Of a stretch of 64,000 bases of DNA, positions 9,524-16,943 are shown piece after piece. The position numbers and the translations under genes were made by a program. How positions within the stretch are numbered: the first letter of the stretch is position 1; each line of letters starts with the position of its first letter. A model generated the notes under the pieces. The model saw only the letters and a program-made list of their open reading frames with translations. It made no database searches and was not told where the DNA came from. The stretch is from the NCBI GenBank assembly GCA_964035575.1, contig OZ037867.1, forward strand, positions 496,001 through 560,000, given 5' to 3'. The DNA comes from Rhynchopus sp. YZ270_cl-10. Taxonomy: Eukaryota; Euglenozoa; Diplonemea; Diplonemida; Diplonemidae.

Positions 9524-9940
9524 TCAATGCATCTCATTCCTGACGTAGGCAGGACCTGCAGGGGCCTGCTGCTCACAGCAGCACCCTCCCTGGCAGAGTG
9601 CTGTGCAGGAACAGCCGAGACCCTTGCAGCAGCAGCACCACGCGCAGAGGCACGTCAACAGAATCCCGATAATCACACTAATCACAATGAAGGCAATCGT
9701 CATCCCAGTGGGTGCGCACGTACCAAAGCTATCATTCGTGAGCTGGTACTTCGCCCATCCTTCGACGAACTCCTCCGGTGTTGTGGTGCACTTAAACCAT
9801 GGGCACCTGCACGAGTAATATCTCCCGTCGTCGTTTACACCACAAGCCGTGTCTGGGGTGTGAGTTTGGTAAACTCCAGCGTCACACCCAAGGGCAGCTG
9901 TCACTGCGGCGAAGAAGAGCGCACAACGCAACACAGACAT
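9524..9940 (-). CDS. Small Cys-rich single-pass membrane protein, copy 4 (138 aa)
   Basis: Intact family member. Signal peptide MSVLRCALFFAAVTAALG; outer part with ACGVNDDGRYYSCRCPWFKC; membrane segment TGMTIAFIVISVIIGILL; cysteine-rich tail CCCCKGLGCSC and GGCCCEQQ; ending RNEMH. The start is the conserved Met, not the earlier in-frame one at 10036. The 3' hairpin and 5' leader are present. The function is unknown. Confidence 0.85.
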   Translation of the reverse strand: MSVLRCALFFAAVTAALGCDAGVYQTHTPDTACGVNDDGRYYSCRCPWFKCTTTPEEFVEGWAKYQLTNDSFGTCAPTGMTIAFIVISVIIGILLTCLCAWCCCCKGLGCSCTALCQGGCCCEQQAPAGPAYVRNEMH

Positions 9941-9986
9941 TTTATAGTTTTTTTTTGTTTTGTATCGAAACAGAATTTTCCTGTGG
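9941..9986 (-). promoter_or_regulatory. Conserved 5' leader of gene copy 4
   Basis: TTCGATACAAAAC, then an A-rich tract and ACTATAAA before the ATG. Confidence 0.45.
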
Positions 9987-10127
9987 TGTTGGTTTGTTTT
10001 ATGAGAGGTGAAAAGATGTTGGGAAATGGTTGTCAAGGGAAGAGAAGGAAATCGGTTGGGTCGAAGGGGGTTTGAGTGATTTGCACCGATCTTTCAAAAG
10101 AAGCTCCACCTCAACATGTACTGCATC

Positions 10128-10201
10128 TCACTCGGGTGCCTTCCGCTCACAGCAGCACCCTCCCTGGCAGAGTGCTGTGCAGGAACAGCCGATACCCTTG
10201 C
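10128..10201 (-). pseudogene. Fragment of a Cys-rich membrane protein gene (copy 5)
   Basis: Only the tail-coding part remains: KGIGCSCTALCQGGCCC, ERKAPE and a stop. The signal peptide, outer domain and membrane segment are missing. It is followed by a flank also found beside copy 4 (GGGTGGGGGGTG, CTTAAAAATCT), so it is the remnant of a deleted cassette between copies 4 and 6. Confidence 0.75.
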
Positions 10202-10337
10202 TGGGTGGGGGGTGGGAGGGTGGGAGGCTAGGGTAAGCAAGCAGCCTTAAAAATCTTAACACAGAGGTTAAGTGGATAGACACTTTCAAACTGTAAGAAA
10301 GAGAAGTTAGAGTTCTGTGATTTGGTACACTGAGACC

Positions 10338-10365
10338 TTCCACCTGTTTAGCCTTGAACTGGGTG
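10338..10365 (-). other. Conserved 3' hairpin of gene copy 6
   Basis: The stem CCACCT/GGGTGG, with a T-G wobble, lies just downstream of the stop codon of copy 6. Confidence 0.55.
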
Positions 10366-10385
10366 GAGGGTAATGTGAACGTTGA

Positions 10386-10817
10386 TCAATGCATCTCATT
10401 ATTTAGGTAGGCAGGATCTGCGGGGGCCTTCTTCTCGCGGTCCTTGCAGCAGCAGCACCACGCGCCGAGGACTGTCAACAGAATCCCGACAATCACACCA
10501 ACCACAATGAAGGCAATCGTCATCCCAGTGATTCTGCACGTACCAAAGCGACCCCCATGTGCCAGGCCTTCTTCGAATTCCTCCAACGTTGTGGTGCACT
10601 CAAACCATGGACAGTTACACGAGTAACTTCTCGCGTTGCGGTCTAGACCACAGGCCACCAGGCCATAACTTTGGGAAAACCACCTGCACGAGTAATATCT
10701 CCCGTCGTCGTTTACACCACAAGCCGTCTTTGAGGTGATACTTTGCGTAACTCCAGCGTCACACCCAAGGGCAGCTGTCACTGCGGCGAAGAAGAGCGCA
10801 CAACGCAACACAGACAT
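10386..10817 (-). CDS. Small Cys-rich single-pass membrane protein, copy 6, with internal duplication (143 aa)
   Basis: Signal peptide as in copy 1. The ACGV...YYSC segment is present twice (TACGVNDDGRYYSCRW, then ACGLDRNARSYSCNC), so the outer part gains cysteines. The membrane segment is TGMTIAFIVVGVIVGILL. The tail is shortened: after CCCCKD it lacks the CSCTALCQGGCCC block and ends REKKAPADPAYLNNEMH. The conserved leader and 3' hairpin are present. It may be a variant with altered disulfides and fewer palmitoylation sites, or one drifting toward loss. Confidence 0.82.
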   Translation of the reverse strand: MSVLRCALFFAAVTAALGCDAGVTQSITSKTACGVNDDGRYYSCRWFSQSYGLVACGLDRNARSYSCNCPWFECTTTLEEFEEGLAHGGRFGTCRITGMTIAFIVVGVIVGILLTVLGAWCCCCKDREKKAPADPAYLNNEMH

Positions 10818-10862
10818 TGTATAGTTTTTTGTTTTGTATCGAAACAGAATTTTCCTGTGGAG
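10818..10862 (-). promoter_or_regulatory. Conserved 5' leader of gene copy 6
   Basis: Same leader: TTCGATACAAAAC and ACTATAC before the ATG, preceded by CCACAGGAAAATTC. Confidence 0.5.
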
Positions 10863-11599
10863 GTGTTGGTTTGTTTTGTGAGAGGTGAAAAGATGTTGGG
10901 AAATAGTTGTCAAGGGAAGAGAAGTATTTCCACACAGGCATTCAATAAATTGAGAGCATGGGAAGAGGGATCAACAAAAATGTTCCCAACTTTGAGAAGT
11001 AAATTGGTTGGGTCGAAGGGGGTTTGAGTAATAAGCAAAGTGTGAATGAGGAAGTGGGGGTGGATCTTGTTAAAGTAATGAAGCGAGTGCAGAGACAAGA
11101 GACAAGAAATGAGCATAGCTATGAGTCTAAACCTCGCGTGCTTAGACACCTTTGAATAAGAAACCACTGCAAAGAGACATCTACAGATTGAGGGACCTTC
11201 AACCCAGATAGACTAAGGCCTCACACAGAGAGGCAGATTCAGACGGAGAGAAAAGCGAACATGCAACATGTTTTCATAAATAATCACATTCGCCTCACCT
11301 TGACACTCCCTTTCTTTAAAGAATGTGAAGAGCGATTTTTCAACAAACCCGCGAATCCGATAGTGCAAAACATCTCTGAGACACAGACACTAACGCTATG
11401 TGGGCTGGAGAGAACCCTCGAGAGCTTTTTTTTATTATAAAAAGGGAGAAATTTGAGATGAATGCTGTGCATCCCTCAAAGAGATTAGAAGTTACTAAGA
11501 TAACACCCATTTACGGATCTTTCAACATTTATGAGATGAATCTAAGCCTCTTCTGCTTAGTCACCTTGGTCATTTTTTTTTTTTATAGATTTGAGACTT
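10863..11599. other. Intergenic region between copy 6 and the Snf2 gene, with two H1 hairpins
   Basis: No gene. A hairpin GTCTAA/TTAGAC with loop ACCTCGCGTGC lies at 11124-11146. A second, CTAAGC/GCTTAG with loop CTCTTCT, lies at 11542-11560. The segment 10933-10992 (GCATTCAATAAATTGAG, GGGATCAACAAAAATG) recurs at 32222-32277. The 3' end of the Snf2 gene faces this region. Confidence 0.55.
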
Positions 11600-14224
11600 T
11601 CAACTGGATTCACTTCCTCCATCTTCGGTCGAACTGTCGTCGCTGCTTCTGTTGTCGTACTTCTCAAAGTTGCATCTGAGTGCCGCTTTGCGTGGCCCCA
11701 GGGTGACTGCCGCAGTCTCCTCTAGGCTTAGACAGCGCTGTTTGTGGTGCGCGACAGCTTCCTCTTGGCGTTGGGCGAAGCCTTCGGGCAGAGACGTCTT
11801 CTCCTTCTCCTCCTCCTCCTCCACCTTCCCCTCCATGGGGGCCGACGTCGTTCCCTCCTCCGGCTTCACCTTGTCCCCTTCCACAGCAGAGAGCCGTTCA
11901 TATAGTTGCAGCTCTTCGTCACCCCGAGCAAGCAGTTTGTTCAGCTCCGCATCCGACAGCCCATCTTGCGTATCTGTCGACGGAGGACGTACGATCACCT
12001 CACGAATCTTCTCATCCCTCATCAGCGCTGTCGACTTCTGGTCATACATCCCTGCCTGAATCGCGAGGGCCTCCTTTTCAAGTTTTGCGTCCGTAACACC
12101 GAGCATATGTTGTTCAACTGGAGCGTCGGTTTGAAGCTTGATGACAAGAACGTCACGTTGTTGTCCAAGACGGTGGGCGCGGCTCATTGCCTGGAGGTCC
12201 TGCTGTGGGTTCCAATCCATATCGTAGAAGAGAACTGTGTCAGCCTCCTGGAGATTGATGCCTTGGCCTCCTGCACGGGTGCTGAGGATGAAGACTTTGG
12301 AGTGTTGGTTGGATTTGTCTTGGAAGCGGCGCATTGCAGCGTCTCTGTCGTCGCATGAGGTGCAGCCGTCAAGGCGTTCATATTCGCGTTGTTTTGTCCA
12401 GTGGTACAGATGTGAGAAGATATCCTCCAACATATCCAAAACAGAAGCAAATTGAGTGAAAATCAAGCATTTATGCCTACATTCCACATCACTGCAGAAC
12501 AACCTCTGCAAAATTTTGTTCAAAATTTGCGCCTTCCCACTCCCCGCCAGCAGCAGAGAGTAGTACACACTGTCCGGAATATCCTGCCCAGAGAAGAGCA
12601 GGAGTGGGTGCAGGCACACTCTCCTCAACGACATATGCAGGTTCCCACCCAGACGGGGCGGCGGCGTGTACGCACCCTCGGTGGAGGGGGGGGCAACCAT
12701 CCACCCAACCACATTGTGCTCCTGTACCTGCTTGTAGAGGCTTAGCTGAAGGTCGGTGAGAGGTGCCTTGACGATGACCTCGCGTTTGGAAGGAAGTTTC
12801 AGAAGAACATCTTTCTTCTCCCGGCGTAGCATGAAGGGGCGGAGCAGGCTGTGCAGTCTGTGGGTGAGCAGCAGTTTTTCTTCGTCGCTGGTCGGTTCGC
12901 TTTGGGCTTTCTTGTCAGAGAGGCCAAACCAGGAGTCAAATGATTCCGGGTTTTTGAAGGTGTCTGGCATCAAAAAGTTGAGCAACGACCACAATTCTTG
13001 CAGCTCATTTTGAAGCGGGGTGCCAGTCAAGAGGAGGCGGTTTTTTGCCTTAATCAGACGGACGTTCTGTGAGAACGTTGCGGCCGCGTTCTTCAGACGG
13101 TGCCCTTCGTCCACCACCAATGCGGTCCACTGCTGGGATTGGAGGGCCGTCTTCATATCCTTCAGGGCTGGGTGCTGGAGGGATGCGTACTGTGCCACCA
13201 CCACGTCATGGGATGAAACTGCTTTGCATAGATTCCAACGTTCTTCTCTGCTTCCGTGGAATTTGAGACATTTCAGATGTGGTGCACAGCGTCCCAACTC
13301 TGCCATCCAATTGTCCAAAGTCGAGAGAGGCGCCAACACCAAAAACCGCGCATTGGTGAGATCTCCGTCTTCAAGCATCCGGCAGAAGAGTGCAATGGTC
13401 TGCGCAGTCTTCCCTAACCCCATTTCGTCTGCAAGAATCGAATTGACCTTTTTCACGCTGTTTGCGTAGAGCCATGCTACACCTTCGAGTTGGTATGGTT
13501 GGAGGGTGAGGGTCTTGAACGATGTTGGTTGGGTGGGTTGGGAAGGTGGTAGGTCTTCTGAGACCAACCCGAGAGAGGCGATGATGGTCTCGGTTTGCTT
13601 CATGAGTTCTGCGTAGCGGTTGTGGGAGGACTCTGCGAGCTTGCGTTTGTATGCTTCGCTGTCACCTTTGCGGAGCAGGGCCATTCTCTCTTTGCGGTCG
13701 TCGTTCTCCTTCTTCCGCATCACTGCTGTCGCTAGAGTCTGCAGGCAGCGCATCTTCTCTTTCCTCACACCAAGCTGTGTCACCCCCGCAGGCATCAATG
13801 AATCTCTCGGTACAACCTTCTGCCGCATCGCCTGAGGCCCTACCCCAAGTCTCGTCACCCCAATCGGAATAGAATACCGTTGACTCAACATCGCCCTCAC
13901 CTCCTCACTACTGTTGGGTGGAGTAAAGGTGGTCCGATAGTTCGCCATTTGAAAGCCGTTTTGCGAATTCAAAGTGAACGGAGAGTAGAGTGGGTGTGTG
14001 TCGAGGTTGGGTGTGGGAGGTGGGGTGGTGGGTTGTGGTGGTGGTGGGGGTGGGGGTGGCATGGTTGCTGGTGTTGTAGGTGCGCCAGGTTTTGTGGTCC
14101 GGCGTGTTGCAGGTTTTGTGGCAGGTTTGGCAGTGCGTTTTGTTGCAGGTTTCGTTGGTTTGGTGGGTTGCGGTGCAGTATCCACCTTCAGTTTCTTCTT
14201 CGGCTGGTGAAGCGCTTTTGGCAT
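11600..14224 (-). CDS. SNF2: Snf2/Brahma-type chromatin-remodelling ATPase (874 aa)
   Basis: Uninterrupted 874-aa frame with ATG start. The N-terminus (about 1-75) is Pro/Thr/Lys low complexity. Residues ~175-220 (KERMALLRKGDSEAYKRKLA, RYAELMKQTETIIASLG) resemble the region after the HSA domain of Snf2/Sth1/Brg1 proteins. The helicase core follows: Walker A DEMGLGKTAQ near 265, DEGH near 368, LLLTGTPLQN near 398, and motifs V-VI STRAGGQGINLQEAD to QAMSRAHRLGQQ near 643-680. After the core, IQAGMYDQKST and LNKLLARGDEELQLYE match the SnAC-like post-helicase part of the Snf2 subfamily. There is no bromodomain; the C-terminus is acidic. It uses ATP to move nucleosomes in the nucleus and is probably the motor of a SWI/SNF-like complex. 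It is shorter than animal or yeast homologues. Confidence 0.96.
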   Translation of the reverse strand: MPKALHQPKKKLKVDTAPQPTKPTKPATKRTAKPATKPATRRTTKPGAPTTPATMPPPPPPPPQPTTPPPTPNLDTHPLYSPFTLNSQNGFQMANYRTTFTPPNSSEEVRAMLSQRYSIPIGVTRLGVGPQAMRQKVVPRDSLMPAGVTQLGVRKEKMRCLQTLATAVMRKKENDDRKERMALLRKGDSEAYKRKLAESSHNRYAELMKQTETIIASLGLVSEDLPPSQPTQPTSFKTLTLQPYQLEGVAWLYANSVKKVNSILADEMGLGKTAQTIALFCRMLEDGDLTNARFLVLAPLSTLDNWMAELGRCAPHLKCLKFHGSREERWNLCKAVSSHDVVVAQYASLQHPALKDMKTALQSQQWTALVVDEGHRLKNAAATFSQNVRLIKAKNRLLLTGTPLQNELQELWSLLNFLMPDTFKNPESFDSWFGLSDKKAQSEPTSDEEKLLLTHRLHSLLRPFMLRREKKDVLLKLPSKREVIVKAPLTDLQLSLYKQVQEHNVVGWMVAPPSTEGAYTPPPRLGGNLHMSLRRVCLHPLLLFSGQDIPDSVYYSLLLAGSGKAQILNKILQRLFCSDVECRHKCLIFTQFASVLDMLEDIFSHLYHWTKQREYERLDGCTSCDDRDAAMRRFQDKSNQHSKVFILSTRAGGQGINLQEADTVLFYDMDWNPQQDLQAMSRAHRLGQQRDVLVIKLQTDAPVEQHMLGVTDAKLEKEALAIQAGMYDQKSTALMRDEKIREVIVRPPSTDTQDGLSDAELNKLLARGDEELQLYERLSAVEGDKVKPEEGTTSAPMEGKVEEEEEKEKTSLPEGFAQRQEEAVAHHKQRCLSLEETAAVTLGPRKAALRCNFEKYDNRSSDDSSTEDGGSESS

Positions 14225-14367
14225 GGTTTGTGGGAGGGTGTTGAGAATGTGTAAGAGGAACCTCTATGGGAGACTCAGAGACGGAAGAAAGAGAGAGAAA
14301 GAAGGCTAATCTGTTGGGATATGTTGAGGTGTTACAATGGGTGCATGGGAGGGGAGGGTTCAATGAG

Positions 14368-14755
14368 TGCAAATAGTGGTAGTGGGTGGGGTGGTGGTGG
14401 TTATAGTGCGCAAGGCGAATGCCATGACAGGTCGTAGCACGACAAAAAAAGAACTCAAGAAGAAGGGACAGTGGAGCTTGCATGTGGCAACTACACTATT
14501 CCAACAATTTTTCAAAAAAACGAAAAATAATCGAAGAAACTAGGGAAAGTGGATCCTTCCTATTGTGATCCTTTTTTTGCACAAGAAAAATTCTGGTGAA
14601 AAAAAAAAGCGGAAAAAAATGGTGCAGTGCACGTGCGTGGACACAGTTTTCCCACCGTGATACAAGTACCATTTCATCGTCTCATTCAGTGCGGGGGTTC
14701 ATAACAAAGCTGCGTTACTCAGTAACGTTGTTCGCGAGTTGAACACACATGGGGG
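14368..14755. repeat. Direct repeat upstream of Snf2, left copy
   Basis: Matches 16425-16772 over most of its length (GTGCGCAAGGCGAATGCC, GATCCTTCCTATTGTGATCC, GCGTTACTCAGTAACGTT). The left copy carries an extra ~54-bp mini-hairpin insertion. It probably represents duplicated upstream sequence of the membrane-protein cassette. Confidence 0.8.
14467..14520 (+). repeat. A-tailed mini-hairpin repeat, short type, inserted in a direct repeat
   Basis: Starts GGACAGTGGAGCTTGC, continues GGCAACTACACTATTCC and ends AACAATTTTTC plus an A tract. The other copy of the surrounding repeat (near 16541-16565) reads straight through without it, so the 54 bp are an insertion. Confidence 0.8.
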
Positions 14756-15034
14756 TGAAATTTTAACAGTTTGAGATTTTGGCGAGATCTCTGTCGAAAG
14801 TCAGAAATTTTCCAAAAACCTTGCTCAGAGATCTCTATGGTACCGTGTCATTTTGTGCGAGTAAGTGCATTTTGCTTTGGCATTGTTTCAGAAGTGTCAC
14901 CACACCAATCCAAACAAATACCAGTCACATCCTGTTTGTGTATCAGATAGAAAACCTCGAGCAAACAAAAAAAAGAAAAATTAAATATAGTGGAGTTCAT
15001 CCTCGGGTGTCTACACTAATACAACCAAGTTTTC

Positions 15035-15070
<36 letters not shown>

Positions 15071-15339
15071 GAAGAAAAAAGCAAATCAAACAAACAAGGC
15101 ATCTGACCAATACGGTCAGGTGCCTGATGGGGCACGGTCGTGGGTTATTATTTTACTAAAAAGACGACACGACGGGTGCCAGCTAACAAAAGTTGGTGAA
15201 AGGTGAAAAAAGCATGTATTGGATTTACTGAAAAATAAAAAAGAAAATATAATCGGGGTGGGGATTTATTTGAAAAATTCAACAAAGTAGAAATTTCAAT
15301 CTGGTATCAAGCGAAAAATATAGAGCTAATCGAGGTGGG
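14756..15339. other. Intergenic AT-rich region with one mini-hairpin repeat
   Basis: No convincing gene. It contains the plus-oriented ACACCC-type mini-hairpin at 14988-15066 and a GCATCTGACC/GGTCAGGTGCC inverted pair near 15100-15125. Confidence 0.4.
14988..15066 (+). repeat. A-tailed mini-hairpin repeat, ACACCC-type
   Basis: TAGTGGAGTTCATCCTCGGG, TGTCTACACTAATACAACC, AAGTTTTC, then ~30 A or A-rich bases. It is one of only two copies whose A tail is on the plus strand. Confidence 0.7.
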
Positions 15340-15810
15340 AGAGGTGGGAGGGGGGAAATCGTAACGGGAAAGGGTTGGAGAGGGGATAAAGATACGATGA
15401 CAAACATACAGCATCACCTGACTGGAAAAAGAAAAAGCTCGTGAGATGAATCTTTTGCCTCTCATGAAGAGTCGTTGTGCGGGCAAACTTCTCCGTATGT
15501 GATTTTGGGCGATTTTTTCCCACAAACACCTTTGCCGTTGTTGGGTGTAAAAACATGGGTTGCGTGTTTCTAACAGAGATTGGTTTTTTTGAAAAGAAAC
15601 AAATTCATATACTTTCAAATAAAATTTGAAAGCATTAGGGAAGTGTATAAAAAACAACAACAACCCATCTTTTTTTTTTTGAAAAGAAAGAAATTGAGAG
15701 TGCCAACGCCTCACCGTTCATCGGCGGACGTAGGCACTGAATAATTGAACGAAAAGAAAAAGTCCTGCAAAATGAGCAACGCACTAAGATCACTTCAAAA
15801 AAACAACATG
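15340..15810. repeat. Cassette flank copy downstream of gene copy 7
   Basis: Shares the GTAACGGGAAAGGG, GGAGAGGGG, CAGCATCACCTGA, GTGAGATGAATCTTTTGCC and AGATCACTTCAAAAAAAC landmarks with the cassettes at 3 and 5 kb, in the same order, with an H3 hairpin (15693-15738) in between. Confidence 0.65.
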
Positions 15811-15915
15811 GAGTCTTTATTATCGTTTTGATACACAGAGACCTCAAAAAAAACAAACAGATGGTGCCAAATGGGCAGTTCCCATCTGGAAAGATGCAAG
15901 TTTTCTTTCAGCAGC

Positions 15916-16332
15916 TTAGTAGGCCGGTGCTACAGTGGTGTACATTGTGCGTTCTGTTTTGTCACAGCAGCATCCTCCTGCAAAGAGCGCTGTACAGGAA
16001 CAGCCAAAACCCTTGCAGCAGCAGCACCACGCGCAGATGCATATCAACAAAAGCACGATAAGCACACCAACTACAATGAAGGCAATTGTCATCCCAGTGG
16101 GTGAGCACGTACCAAAGCTATCCCTTGATCCGCGTGCAATCTTCTGCATGGCTTCTTCGAACTCCTCCGACGTTGTGGTGCACTTAAACCATGGGCACCT
16201 ACACGAGTAATATCTCCCGTCGTCGTTTACACCACAAGCCGTGTCTGGGCTGTATATTTGGTCAACTCCAGCGTCACACCCAAGGGCAGCTGTCACTGCG
16301 GCGAAGAAGAGCGCACAACGCAACACAGACAT
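15916..16332 (-). CDS. Small Cys-rich single-pass membrane protein, copy 7, mosaic (138 aa)
   Basis: The N-terminal two thirds follow subfamily 1 (MSVLRCALFFAAVTAALG, CGVNDDGRYYSCRCPWFKC, TGMTIAFIVVGVLI). The last third follows copy 3 (CTALFAGGCCCDKTERT, TTVAPAY), including near-identical DNA across the stop and the 3' flank. It is therefore a mosaic, probably from gene conversion or unequal exchange. It has the subfamily-1 leader but lacks the 3' hairpin. The longer frame upstream of the conserved Met is not conserved and is not used. The function is unknown. Confidence 0.85.
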   Translation of the reverse strand: MSVLRCALFFAAVTAALGCDAGVDQIYSPDTACGVNDDGRYYSCRCPWFKCTTTSEEFEEAMQKIARGSRDSFGTCSPTGMTIAFIVVGVLIVLLLICICAWCCCCKGFGCSCTALFAGGCCCDKTERTMYTTVAPAY

Positions 16333-16380
16333 TGTATAGTTTTTTTTTTTTGTTTTGTATCGAAATAGAATTGTTCTGAG
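16333..16380 (-). promoter_or_regulatory. Conserved 5' leader of gene copy 7
   Basis: TTCGATACAAAAC, an A tract and ACTATAC before the ATG, as in subfamily 1. Confidence 0.5.
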
Positions 16381-16424
16381 GTGTGTTGGTTTGTTTTGTG
16401 AGAGGTGAAAAGATGATGCTGGGT

Positions 16425-16772
16425 AAATAGTGGTAGTGGGTGGGGGGTGGTGGTGGTGGTGGTGGTGGTGGTGGTTATAGTGCGCAAGGCGAATGCCGTG
16501 ACAGGTCGTATCACGACAAAAAAAAGAACTCAAGAAGAAAACGAAAATAATCGAAGAAACTAGGGAAAGTGGATCCTTCCTATTGTGATCCTTTTTTTTT
16601 ACACAAGAAAAATCCCGGTGAAAAAGAGAACGAAAAATATGGTGCAGTGCACGTGCGTGGACACAGTTTTCCCACCGTGATACAAATACCATTTCAACGT
16701 CTCATTCAGTACGGGGTTCATAACAAAGCTGCGTTACTCAGTAACGTTGTTCACGAGTTGAACACACATGGA
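16425..16772. repeat. Direct repeat upstream of copy 7, right copy
   Basis: Partner of 14368-14755. It has an expanded GGTGGTGGTGGT tract and lacks the mini-hairpin insertion of the left copy. Confidence 0.8.
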
Positions 16773-16943
16773 GGGGAGGGAGGGGTGAAAGGGGGGAGCA
16801 AACGAAGGGGAAGGGATGCAAGCACTGTGGTGTGCTCACTCTACGAGATGTATGAAACGCACACTGAAAATAGTTGTTTGTGAACAAAAGGCTCCATTCT
16901 GGGTGACGTTAGCATTCGAACACACACACACTCTCTCACTGAT

